Shown: positions 1-5,315 of the stretch, piece after piece
Position numbering within the stretch: the first letter of the stretch is position 1
Layout of the letters: every line of letters begins with the position of its first letter
Origin: Rhodanobacteraceae bacterium
Lineage (GTDB): Bacteria; Pseudomonadota; Gammaproteobacteria; Xanthomonadales; Rhodanobacteraceae
Reading direction: 5' to 3'
NCBI GenBank assembly: GCA_025924775.1
Contig: JAICHS010000175.1
Location: 1 to 5,315 of the forward strand
Length of the DNA stretch: 5,315 nt
Notes under the pieces: generated by a model
What the model was told of the DNA's origin: nothing
Databases searched by the model: none
What the model saw: the letters and a program-made list of their open reading frames with translations, nothing else
Made by a program: the position numbers and the translations under genes

Positions 1-1347
1 AAGCCGGTAATCCTTGGCCTGCCGGCTCAGGTAGAGGTAAAGGTGCGCCGGCAAATGTGCGGGCAGGCGGACCTGCGTGCGATACCACGCGATGCCCGCG
101 TAACTGCCGTAGCCCTGTTGCGCCGGTGGCGCATCGCTGCGGATGGGTTTCCAGTCGACCGCGCCGCCATCGGGGGCATACCAGCGCTCGCGGATGCCGG
201 TGTCGTGCGGATCGGTCGCGAACTTCCAATCGCCGGACAAGTCGAGATCGAACGAAGGCTTCGGCGGCAAGGGTTCTCCCAATGCCTTCAACACAGCCGG
301 CGCGTGGCTGTCGTCGGCGGACAGGATGTTTTCCTCGGTGTTCGCGTAACCGGGGTGATCGTTCAAAGACACCTTGATGCCGCGGGAGTGCATCCATTCG
401 AGAAACCGGTTCGGGTACGGGATCAGCGGGCTCCAGTCATAGCCGCCCTGCCAGCCGTAGTTGTGCCACGCGAAATCCAGCACCAGCGTGTCGAGTGGGA
501 TATGGTTCTGCCGAAAGCGCGTGACCTCGTCCTCGAGGTGCTGTTCCCCGTAGCGTTGAAACGCCGGTGCCCGGACTTCCGGATCGCCGGGGAAGTATTC
601 GAAATTGAGGTCCGTGATCATGGGCCCCAGCACGTAGCGCGGGATCATCGGAACCGCCCCGCACAATTGGGCGTACGCGTTCAGAACCTTTGCGTAGTCG
701 TTGCGGGCGTAGGTGAACAGGTACCAGTCCTGCCCTTTGTCGAACTTGCGCGGCTCAATCCATTGCGCCTTCGCGTTCCATAGCGGTGTCGTGCTGTCAT
801 CGATGAATGCGAAGCCGTTGCGGCTCAGCAGGCCCGGTTCGGCTTTCGGCAGCAACACGTCGATGCCGGGAATGATGTCGTTGACGGGGCTTGCCAGATC
901 CTTGCCGTCGGTGGGCAGGTTTTTCGCGCTGACGTTGTCCAGCGAATACGTGAGCCCGCCGAGGTTGCCGTCGTCTACCTGGCCGGGATGCCAGGTGTGC
1001 GCCGTGCCGGCGCCTTTCCAGTCGACTTCGAGATTGGTCGCGGTGAACGCCCCGGAATGCAGTCGATACCGCAACGTCAGGCCATCGGTGCTCGCGACGA
1101 GCCAACCGTTTTCCACTTTTTTTCGCAGCTCGACATCCGGCCAGTCGCGCTTCTCGACGACTGCGGTGGACGCATCGACGAAATGTCCCGTCGGCGAATA
1201 TTCCATCCTCACGAGGGACGCTGTCAGGAATTCGAAGCGCGCATTCCCCGCCCGTACCGCGGTCGTGGCCTGCGCAAATCCCGGCGCCAGCAGCACGATG
1301 GCAAGCAGGAGTACCGCGAATCGGCCGAAGCCACTGCGAAGGTTCAT
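1..1347 (-). CDS. Exported glycoside hydrolase family 31 (alpha-glucosidase/alpha-xylosidase type), C-terminal part missing
   Basis: Seen: an open frame of 449 codons runs without a stop from ATG at 1347 to the left edge, so the gene is cut. Residues 1-27 form a signal peptide (basic n-region, long Leu/Val/Ala core, AQA before residue 28), so the enzyme is exported. Residues about 30-225 match the GH31 N-terminal beta-sandwich (FEFLTASLVRMEYSPTGHF near residue 38). The TIM barrel starts near 234 (IPRYVLGPMITDLNF). IPLDTLVLDFAW (283-294) and GIKVSLNDHPGY (323-334) match the strands before the catalytic Asp in GH31. That nucleophile and the acid/base lie beyond the edge. After residue about 338 a second domain resembling the GH2 sugar-binding beta-sandwich interrupts the barrel (LSGDWKF, then GYGSYAGIAWYRTQVRLP). 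Known: GH31 enzymes release alpha-linked glucose or xylose from oligosaccharides with retention. Inferred: substrate is undetermined. The start is supported by GGGGA six bases upstream. It follows the oxygenase gene on the same strand by 64 bases. Confidence 0.93.
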   Translation of the reverse strand, partial: MNLRSGFGRFAVLLLAIVLLAPGFAQATTAVRAGNARFEFLTASLVRMEYSPTGHFVDASTAVVEKRDWPDVELRKKVENGWLVASTDGLTLRYRLHSGAFTATNLEVDWKGAGTAHTWHPGQVDDGNLGGLTYSLDNVSAKNLPTDGKDLASPVNDIIPGIDVLLPKAEPGLLSRNGFAFIDDSTTPLWNAKAQWIEPRKFDKGQDWYLFTYARNDYAKVLNAYAQLCGAVPMIPRYVLGPMITDLNFEYFPGDPEVRAPAFQRYGEQHLEDEVTRFRQNHIPLDTLVLDFAWHNYGWQGGYDWSPLIPYPNRFLEWMHSRGIKVSLNDHPGYANTEENILSADDSHAPAVLKALGEPLPPKPSFDLDLSGDWKFATDPHDTGIRERWYAPDGGAVDWKPIRSDAPPAQQGYGSYAGIAWYRTQVRLPAHLPAHLYLYLSRQAKDYRL

Positions 1348-1353
1348 GCGAGA

Positions 1354-1358
1354 TCCCC
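1354..1358 (-). promoter_or_regulatory. Ribosome binding site of the GH31 gene
   Basis: On the minus strand GGGGA lies six bases before the ATG at 1347. This supports that start, which also gives a well-formed signal peptide. Another ATG at 1366 is in a different frame. Confidence 0.5.
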
Positions 1359-1411
1359 ATCGACACAAAAAAGAACTGACTGGAACACGGGATGGACTGC
1401 GGCCGGGACGC

Positions 1412-2077
1412 TTACGGCAATCCGCCCACATTCGCCGTCACCGCATTGAAGGCGATCACGATCCGCGGATCATCGCTTTCGTGCGGCTCGACGTAATGTT
1501 CCATCCAGCACGGGAACAGCACCAGCAGGCCGGCTTCCGGCGCCAGACGGATGTCACTGTAGCCATTCGGCACCGCGCCCTTGACGTAGCCGTGCACCAC
1601 CCCGGGCCGCGGGTCGCGGAACACGAATGGTCCCGAACCCGGCGGCACCTTGAGGTAGAACGAGCCGGACAGCAGGCAACCTTCGTGCACGTGCAGGAAG
1701 TTGAAGCCGCCACGGTCGTGCAGGTTCACCCACGACTGCAGTTCGAAACGTATCGCCGGGACCCCCATTTCGCACAGCGCGCTGGCGCAGCCGGCATGCA
1801 CGACATCGCGCAACGACGCAAACATCGGCCGCTCGAGAATGGCCATGTCCTCGCTGTTCCAGCCGCCACGGTTGGTGCGCCCCGCAGGTTTCGGACTGGC
1901 CGCGCGCATCCGCAACACCTCTGCGACCCATTCGTCGAGGCGATTGCGCAGCGACGGCGAGCGCGCCTGCCAGATGCGCGTCGGGAACAGGTCGAAGGGT
2001 TGCAGTGCGGGCGCCGCGACGGGTTCCCCGGTCGGCGACAGCGTGAAGGTCACCGTTTTGTCACTGCCGGTTGTCAC
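1412..2077 (-). CDS. 2OG-Fe(II) oxygenase family protein (TIGR02466 / PF13759 type)
   Basis: A 221-residue protein, close to the usual size of this family, without signal peptide or membrane segment, so cytoplasmic. Seen: the double-stranded beta-helix core runs from about residue 108 to 215. The motif HVHEGCLLSGSFYLKVP starts at 129, LVLFPCWMEHYVEPH at 185, and RIVIAFN at 205-211. In this family the His residues of the first motif (H129/H131) and H194 are the expected iron ligands, and R205 is placed to bind the 2-oxoglutarate carboxylate. Known: these proteins are predicted non-heme iron, 2-oxoglutarate-dependent hydroxylases; most have no proven substrate. The start is GTG at 2077, with GGGAGG four bases upstream; an ATG at 2099 is out of frame. 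It is read toward the GH31 gene after a 64-base gap with no clear terminator, so the two may be co-transcribed. Its 5' end faces the SGNH hydrolase gene. Family assignment is firm; the substrate is unknown. Confidence 0.92.
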   Translation of the reverse strand: MTTGSDKTVTFTLSPTGEPVAAPALQPFDLFPTRIWQARSPSLRNRLDEWVAEVLRMRAASPKPAGRTNRGGWNSEDMAILERPMFASLRDVVHAGCASALCEMGVPAIRFELQSWVNLHDRGGFNFLHVHEGCLLSGSFYLKVPPGSGPFVFRDPRPGVVHGYVKGAVPNGYSDIRLAPEAGLLVLFPCWMEHYVEPHESDDPRIVIAFNAVTANVGGLP

Positions 2078-2081
2078 GGCG

Positions 2082-2087
2082 CCTCCC
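2082..2087 (-). promoter_or_regulatory. Ribosome binding site of the 2OG-Fe(II) oxygenase gene
   Basis: GGGAGG on the minus strand ends four bases before a GTG start at 2077. The spacing is short, but no better in-frame start exists nearby; the next GTG is eight codons downstream and would be 28 bases from this site. Confidence 0.5.
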
Positions 2088-2136
2088 GGGGTTCAACATG
2101 GATCGCAACGCCACACCAGATACCGGGGTAGCAAGC

Positions 2137-2853
2137 ATGTTGCAGCGCGATCCGTGGCTTGCGTCGTTGGCGTGTCTTCTGTTGCTGGTCGTCGGCAGCG
2201 CCGCGCGGGCATGTCCGCCGTCGGCGCAGCCATGGCGATCGGACATCGAAAAGCTTGTCGCGGATGATAGCGCGCACCCGCCACCGCGACACGGGGTGCT
2301 GTTCGCCGGCAGTTCCTCGATCCGGATGTGGACCTCGCTCGCCCGGGACTTTCCGGGTGTGCCGACCGTCAATCGCGGATTCGGCGGTTCGGCGATCGCC
2401 GACAGCACGTATTACGCGAACCGCATCATCATTCCCTACCGGCCCCGCGTGATCGTGATGTATGCCGGCGACAACGACATCGCGGAAGGCTGCACGCCGC
2501 GGCAAGTCCTGGACGAGTTCAAGAGGTTCGTGACGCGGGTCCGTCAGTCGCTGCCGGACATGGCCATCGTGTACATCTCGATCAAGCCGAGCATCGCGCG
2601 CTGGGCATTGTGGCCGCAGATGCATGCAGCGAACGGGCAGATCGCGCGCTGGGCGCGTACGCAGAAGCGGGTGACGTTCGTCGATGTTGCGGCACGCATG
2701 CTGGGTGCGGATGGGAAACCCCGCGCGAGCCTGTTTCGCGACGATGGCCTGCACATGACACCGGCGGGTTACGCGATCTGGGTCGGGGCATTGAGACCCG
2801 TGCTCGCGCGCTACGGCTTTCCGAACGGTCGACTGCGCGGCGACGCCGGTTAA
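2137..2853 (+). CDS. Exported SGNH/GDSL-family hydrolase
   Basis: A 238-residue protein from ATG 2137. Residues 1-26 look like a signal peptide (MLQRDPW n-region, LACLLLLVVG core, SAARA before C26), so it is probably periplasmic. C26 is not in a good lipobox. All four SGNH blocks are visible. Block I is LFAGSSSIRMW at 55-65, with the probable Ser nucleophile in GSSS, most likely S60. Block II is NRGFGGS at 79-85, with the oxyanion Gly. Block III is GDND at 111-114, with Asn113. Block V is DGLHMTPAGY at 203-212, with Asp203 and His206. Known: the family contains esterases, lipases, thioesterases and carbohydrate acetyl-esterases. Inferred: a deacetylase or esterase role next to a glycosidase is plausible but untested. 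In-frame starts upstream (ATG 2098, TTG 2071) would add 13 or 22 residues ahead of the signal peptide. ATG 2137 is preferred for signal geometry and GGGG eight bases upstream. It is divergent from the oxygenase gene and convergent with the DUF1345 gene. Confidence 0.92.
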   Translation: MLQRDPWLASLACLLLLVVGSAARACPPSAQPWRSDIEKLVADDSAHPPPRHGVLFAGSSSIRMWTSLARDFPGVPTVNRGFGGSAIADSTYYANRIIIPYRPRVIVMYAGDNDIAEGCTPRQVLDEFKRFVTRVRQSLPDMAIVYISIKPSIARWALWPQMHAANGQIARWARTQKRVTFVDVAARMLGADGKPRASLFRDDGLHMTPAGYAIWVGALRPVLARYGFPNGRLRGDAG

Positions 2854-2914
2854 CGGAATCGACGGGGCCGGCGCGCGATGCCAAGGGAACGGCGTCGGTG
2901 GCAGCCTGGATCGT
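2854..2914. other. Short convergent intergenic spacer
   Basis: These 61 bases separate the stops of two genes read toward each other. A shared bidirectional terminator would be expected here, but no stem with a flanking T-run can be seen on either strand. Nothing else is recognisable. Confidence 0.5.
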
Positions 2915-3592
2915 TCACGTATTGCCAGCGACGATGTTGACGCTGACCGCGATCACGATCACGTTGAAGAAGAACGCGATCATGCCGTGGACCAGCGCGA
3001 CGCGCCGGATCGTGCGGGCGCCGATCTGCACGTCGGAGACCTGGAAGGTCATCCCGAGCACGAACGCGAAATACACGAAGTCCCAGTAGTCGGGTTCGCC
3101 GCCGCCGGGGAATTCGAGTCCGGCATGCTTGCCGCCGCTGTCGCCGTAGAACTCGTGGGCGTAGTGCAACGCGAAGATGGTGTTCATGAACAGCCACGCG
3201 AGGACCACGCTGCATACCGCCAGCGCGATTTCGAGGCTGCCGGCGTGCCTGCCCGCGTGCAGTTCAGCGGCCAGTGCCATCAGCGCCACCAGTGCCACGG
3301 CGGCGCTGCCCAGCAGGAAGCCCCAGTAGCCCTCGTCCTCCTTGCGCGCACGGTTGCGGATGGAGTGGCTGTCCGAGCGCACGATCATCGCTAGGGTCGC
3401 GGCAAGGAACAGGACGGCTGCGACGTCGAACGCGAGCAGTATCGCGAGGTCGGGTCGAACCCGGGCCAACGACAGCGCGGCTGCGAGCACGATGAAGATC
3501 GTCGCGCAAACCATGAAGCGGGAGTGTTTGCGTACGCGCTGCCAGCGTCGCACCAGCCATGCATCCGACGCACCGCCCGTGTTGGTTGTCAT
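2915..3592 (-). CDS. DUF1345 family integral membrane protein
   Basis: A 225-residue protein, close to the usual DUF1345 (PF07077) length. Seen: a basic N-terminus (RRWQRVRKHSR, 15-25) is followed by hydrophobic stretches at about 26-43, 48-72, 90-110, 120-142, 170-186 and 199-222, giving roughly six membrane spans. Family-typical motifs are LHYAHEFYG (142-150), FPGGGEPDYWDFVYFAFVLG (161-180), the following TFQVSDVQI, and VHGMIAFFFN (201-210). The conserved acidic and aromatic residues just before and inside the fifth span are the family signature. Function is not established for this family; it sits in the inner membrane. The start is ATG 3592, with a modest AGGA just upstream. The gene is alone on its strand, convergent with the SGNH hydrolase and divergent from the membrane protein/dehydrogenase pair. 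The context gives no hint of its job. Family assignment is confident; no biochemical role is proposed. Confidence 0.95.
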   Translation of the reverse strand: MTTNTGGASDAWLVRRWQRVRKHSRFMVCATIFIVLAAALSLARVRPDLAILLAFDVAAVLFLAATLAMIVRSDSHSIRNRARKEDEGYWGFLLGSAAVALVALMALAAELHAGRHAGSLEIALAVCSVVLAWLFMNTIFALHYAHEFYGDSGGKHAGLEFPGGGEPDYWDFVYFAFVLGMTFQVSDVQIGARTIRRVALVHGMIAFFFNVIVIAVSVNIVAGNT

Positions 3593-3827
3593 GGATCCTG
3601 CCTTCGCCTTGCGACGCGCCTATCGTACGAGCCCGAGGGCACCGGGCACCACAATGTGTCGGACGTGGTCGCACCCGGCGCGGGAGTGATGCACGCGATC
3701 CCGAATGGCGACGTTTCACACGTGCTTCATCCCATCGCACGCAACATGCCGCATGCGGACGTGCACGGACACGCGTGTCAGCCGCGTCGAGTGCGCAATC
3801 GCCCGGCTGCACCGCAATGGAATGACG
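3593..3827. other. Divergent intergenic region, probably carrying promoters for both flanking genes
   Basis: About 235 bases lie between the starts of the DUF1345 gene (minus) and the membrane-protein gene (plus). Both promoters should be here, but no convincing -35/-10 pair is visible; the GC-rich background makes this hard to judge. A weak -10-like TACGAT sits on the minus strand at 3622-3627 without a matching -35. The right half holds two perfect palindromes, listed separately. An open frame reaching into this region from the plus-strand gene would add a Cys/Arg-rich tail that does not look like protein. Confidence 0.5.
3749..3779. promoter_or_regulatory. Two adjacent perfect palindromes, possible operator
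   Basis: CCGCATGCGG (3749-3758) and GACACGCGTGTC (3768-3779) are both perfect inverted repeats, with their centres 20 bases apart, about two helical turns. They lie 49-79 bases upstream of the membrane-protein start. This arrangement fits a dimeric repressor or activator site. A single 12-base palindrome is expected about once per window by chance, so the support is weak. Confidence 0.2.
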
Positions 3828-4793
3828 ATGCCAACCATGCCAGGCAAACGGGAATGGACCCTCGGAACAGCCGGCGCGCTGGCGATCGCGGCGGGCGCGG
3901 TCGCTTGGCGACGGGGAACGGCTGCGCGGTCGCGCGGCACGCGTGGATACGGCATGCCCGTCTCCGCCCATCGAGCGGCGATCGTCGAAGCCGCACAGCG
4001 GCTGAACCGGGGCGCAGGCCTGATCGCGACCTCCACGTTGCTCGACAGCGCGGTCGAGCATTACCGCGGCTCGTTCCACAACAAGGCGATGTTCACGCCA
4101 CTCATCGCTTCCGCACTGGCGCTCGCCGTGAGCGTGCACGGCACAGGCGACAAGCGCAAGATCGCGCACAGGGTGCGCGATCCGATCTATGCGGGCGCCG
4201 CGCTGACGGGTTTGCTCGGCACCGGCTTCCACATCTACAACATCGCAAAAAGGCCCGGCTGTTTTTCCTGGCAGAACCTGTTCTACGGTTCGCCGCTGGG
4301 TGCGCCCGCCGCGGTCGCGCTGTCCGGATTGCTCGGCTACTACTCTGAGCGGCTACGCGACAGCCATTCCATGCGGCCGCGGGTGTTCGGATTCCGGGCG
4401 GGGCGCGCCATCGCAGCGCTCACGAGCATCGGGATGCTGGCCACCGCCGCGGAAGCTGCCCTGCTGCATTTCCGCGGCGCCTACCACGACCCTTTCATGT
4501 TCGTGCCGGTGACGGTGCCGCCGGTCGCGGCGGTGCTGCTCGCGGAGACCGCCGTGAGTCACCCGCGGCGGCCGCGCCGCTTCACGGCATGGTGGCTGCG
4601 GCTGACCGCGCTGGTCGGCTGCCTCGGATCCGCGTTCCACGCCTGGGGCGTAAGCCGCAACATGGGCGGCTGGCGCAACTGGCGGCAGAACGTCCTGAAT
4701 GGTCCGCCGATTCCGGCGCCGCCGAGCTTCACCGGCCTCGCACTGGCCGGGCTCGCGGCGCTCGACCTGTTGAGGAAACACCCGAATGCATGA
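3828..4793 (+). CDS. Polytopic membrane protein with two four-helix repeats and conserved histidines, family not recognised
   Basis: A 321-residue hydrophobic protein; I do not recognise its family. Seen: one N-terminal hydrophobic segment (about 11-27), then two related units (about 62-172 and 193-313), each of about four spans. Each unit carries [DE]-x4-H-[FY]-R-G-x-[FY]-H at the end of its first helix (D73, H78, H84; E209, H214, H220). Each also has FH at the end of its third helix (H135; H271), followed by a Trp/Asn-rich loop and a Gly/Pro turn. Arg/Lys-rich stretches at 28-61, 108-118, 174-193, 245-258 and the C-terminus suggest those loops are cytoplasmic. That places the histidines on the periplasmic face. 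Start: ATG 3828 has GGA six bases upstream; ATG 3822 and 3837 are alternatives. The gene overlaps the next one by 8 bases. Inferred: a heme-, metal- or quinone-linked membrane partner of the dehydrogenase encoded next. That role is unproven. Confidence 0.85.
   Translation: MPTMPGKREWTLGTAGALAIAAGAVAWRRGTAARSRGTRGYGMPVSAHRAAIVEAAQRLNRGAGLIATSTLLDSAVEHYRGSFHNKAMFTPLIASALALAVSVHGTGDKRKIAHRVRDPIYAGAALTGLLGTGFHIYNIAKRPGCFSWQNLFYGSPLGAPAAVALSGLLGYYSERLRDSHSMRPRVFGFRAGRAIAALTSIGMLATAAEAALLHFRGAYHDPFMFVPVTVPPVAAVLLAETAVSHPRRPRRFTAWWLRLTALVGCLGSAFHAWGVSRNMGGWRNWRQNVLNGPPIPAPPSFTGLALAGLAALDLLRKHPNA
4011..4343 (+). repeat. First protein-level repeat unit of the membrane protein
   Basis: Encodes residues about 62-172. 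It contains D73, H78, H84 and H135, the segment HYRGSFHNKAMFTPL, and the turn GSPLGAP. It is related to the second unit at the protein level, not as a DNA repeat. Confidence 0.6.
4404..4766 (+). repeat. Second protein-level repeat unit of the membrane protein
   Basis: Encodes residues about 193-313. It contains E209, H214, H220 and H271, the segment HFRGAYHDPFMFVPV, and the turn GPPIPAP. All four key residues lie exactly 136 positions after their counterparts in the first unit. Confidence 0.6.
4773..4776 (+). promoter_or_regulatory. Ribosome binding site of the gluconate dehydrogenase subunit 3-like gene
   Basis: AGGA, within TGAGGAAA, lies nine bases before ATG 4786 and inside the end of the preceding gene. 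It supports ATG 4786; the ATG at 4790 is in another frame. Confidence 0.55.
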
Positions 4794-5315
4794 CCGATAT
4801 CCCGGCTACGACGTGCTGCGCAAGCGCGACACACCGTCCTGGAACGACGCGACCCGCCGCGTGATCGATGCGCGTCTCGCAATACTGGATACGCCGCAGT
4901 TCCTCGGGGCTGAAGAGTGGCAGACCCTGAGGGCGATCTGCGACAGGATCGTGCCGCAACCCGGGGATCGCCCGCCGGTTCCGATCGCGGCGCTGGTCGA
5001 CCACAAGCTCGCGCGCGACGAGCGCGACGGCTACCGGCAAGCCAGCCTGCCGCCGCTTCGCGAGGCGTGGCGGCGCGGACTTGCGGCGGTCGATGCGGAG
5101 TCGCTCGAGAAACACCAGCGGCGTTTCCATGCGCTGACCGTCGAGCTTCAGGACGAGATCCTGAAGGCGATGCAGGACGGAAAGCTCGACGGGCCCGCGT
5201 GGCAGGGAATGTCGTCCGGCACGTTCTTCTCCGAGCGCGTCACCCACGACGTGCTCGCCGCGTACTACTCGCATCCCACTTCGTGGAACGAGATCGGCTT
5301 CGGCGGCCCCGCCAG
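4786..5315 (+). CDS. Gluconate 2-dehydrogenase subunit 3-like protein (PF13618), C-terminus missing
   Basis: The frame is open for 176 codons from ATG 4786 to the right edge, so the end is cut. Seen: the start MHDRYPGYDVLRKRDTPSW, the segment EEWQTLRAICDRIVPQP (43-59), PPVPIAALVDHKL (63-75) and LPPLREAWRRGL (88-99) fit the Gluconate_2-dh3 family. So do FFSERVTHDVLAAYYSHP (147-164) and WNEIGFGGPA at the end. Known: in the three-subunit gluconate 2-dehydrogenase this small subunit accompanies a GMC-type FAD subunit and a cytochrome c. Other oxidoreductase complexes use relatives of it. Inferred: the partner flavoprotein probably follows just outside the window, and the true substrate may not be gluconate. 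Odd point: classical subunit 3 has a twin-arginine signal, but this N-terminus is hydrophilic and shows none. The start overlaps the preceding membrane-protein gene by 8 bases, so the two are probably one operon with coupled translation. Confidence 0.93.
   Translation, partial: MHDRYPGYDVLRKRDTPSWNDATRRVIDARLAILDTPQFLGAEEWQTLRAICDRIVPQPGDRPPVPIAALVDHKLARDERDGYRQASLPPLREAWRRGLAAVDAESLEKHQRRFHALTVELQDEILKAMQDGKLDGPAWQGMSSGTFFSERVTHDVLAAYYSHPTSWNEIGFGGPA

Noticed and set aside
1348..1411. T-run (TTTTTT on the minus strand) between the oxygenase and GH31 genes as a terminator
   Set aside because: No GC-rich stem immediately precedes the T-run, so read-through into the GH31 gene is more likely.
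713..2131. A 472-codon plus-strand open frame, longer than any complete gene in the window
   Set aside because: It lies antisense across both the GH31 and 2OG-oxygenase genes, which have clear family motifs. Its product is Arg/Pro/His-rich without recognisable domains, as expected for a shadow frame in GC-rich DNA.
2074..2754. A 226-codon minus-strand open frame opposite the SGNH hydrolase
   Set aside because: It is a mirror of a gene with all four SGNH blocks, and its own product has no membrane, signal or domain features.
2854..2914. Bidirectional terminator between convergent genes
   Set aside because: Only three- to four-base stems can be formed and there is no T-run on either strand.
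3705..3827. Upstream extension of the membrane-protein frame (about 41 residues with several Cys and Arg)
   Set aside because: It has no ribosome site, its composition is unlike protein, and better starts with the right context occur at 3822-3839.
3264..4232. A 322-codon minus-strand open frame across the divergent region
   Set aside because: It overlaps the DUF1345 gene in another frame and is antisense to the membrane-protein gene. Its composition is Arg-rich and shows no motif.

Overview
The window is clearly GC-rich bacterial DNA, with coding capacity on both strands and a strong third-position G/C preference. The gene families (a secreted GH31 glycosidase, a TIGR02466-type 2OG-Fe(II) oxygenase, a DUF1345 membrane protein and a gluconate dehydrogenase subunit 3-like protein) suggest a Gram-negative proteobacterium, perhaps in or near the Xanthomonadales or Burkholderiales. 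That placement is inference from gene content only; there is no rRNA or other phylogenetic marker here.

Layout. Positions 1-2077 hold two minus-strand genes read toward the left edge. The first is a 2OG-Fe(II) oxygenase family protein (2077 to 1412). After 64 bases comes an exported GH31 alpha-glycosidase (1347 to 1) whose C-terminal half lies outside the window. Back-to-back with the oxygenase, 59 bases from its start, is a plus-strand exported SGNH/GDSL hydrolase (2137-2853). It converges on a minus-strand DUF1345 integral membrane protein (3592 to 2915). A divergent intergenic region of about 235 bases (3593-3827) follows. It precedes a plus-strand pair: a polytopic membrane protein of unrecognised family (3828-4793), overlapped by 8 bases by a gluconate 2-dehydrogenase subunit 3-like gene (4786 to the right edge, incomplete).

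How the genes may work together. The oxygenase and glycosidase form a probable carbohydrate-utilisation pair; oxygenases of this family often occur in TonB-receptor/glycosidase loci of proteobacteria. The plus-strand pair at the right edge looks translationally coupled and probably continues into a GMC-type flavoprotein dehydrogenase just beyond the window.

The most interesting item is the membrane protein at 3828-4793. It is built from two copies of a four-helix unit. Each copy has an acidic residue and three histidines at identical spacing, and all of these are predicted to sit on the periplasmic face. It is a candidate heme- or metal-binding membrane partner of the neighbouring dehydrogenase. 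The SGNH hydrolase and DUF1345 protein appear to be stand-alone genes. No tRNA, rRNA, CRISPR array, insertion sequence or convincing terminator was seen.
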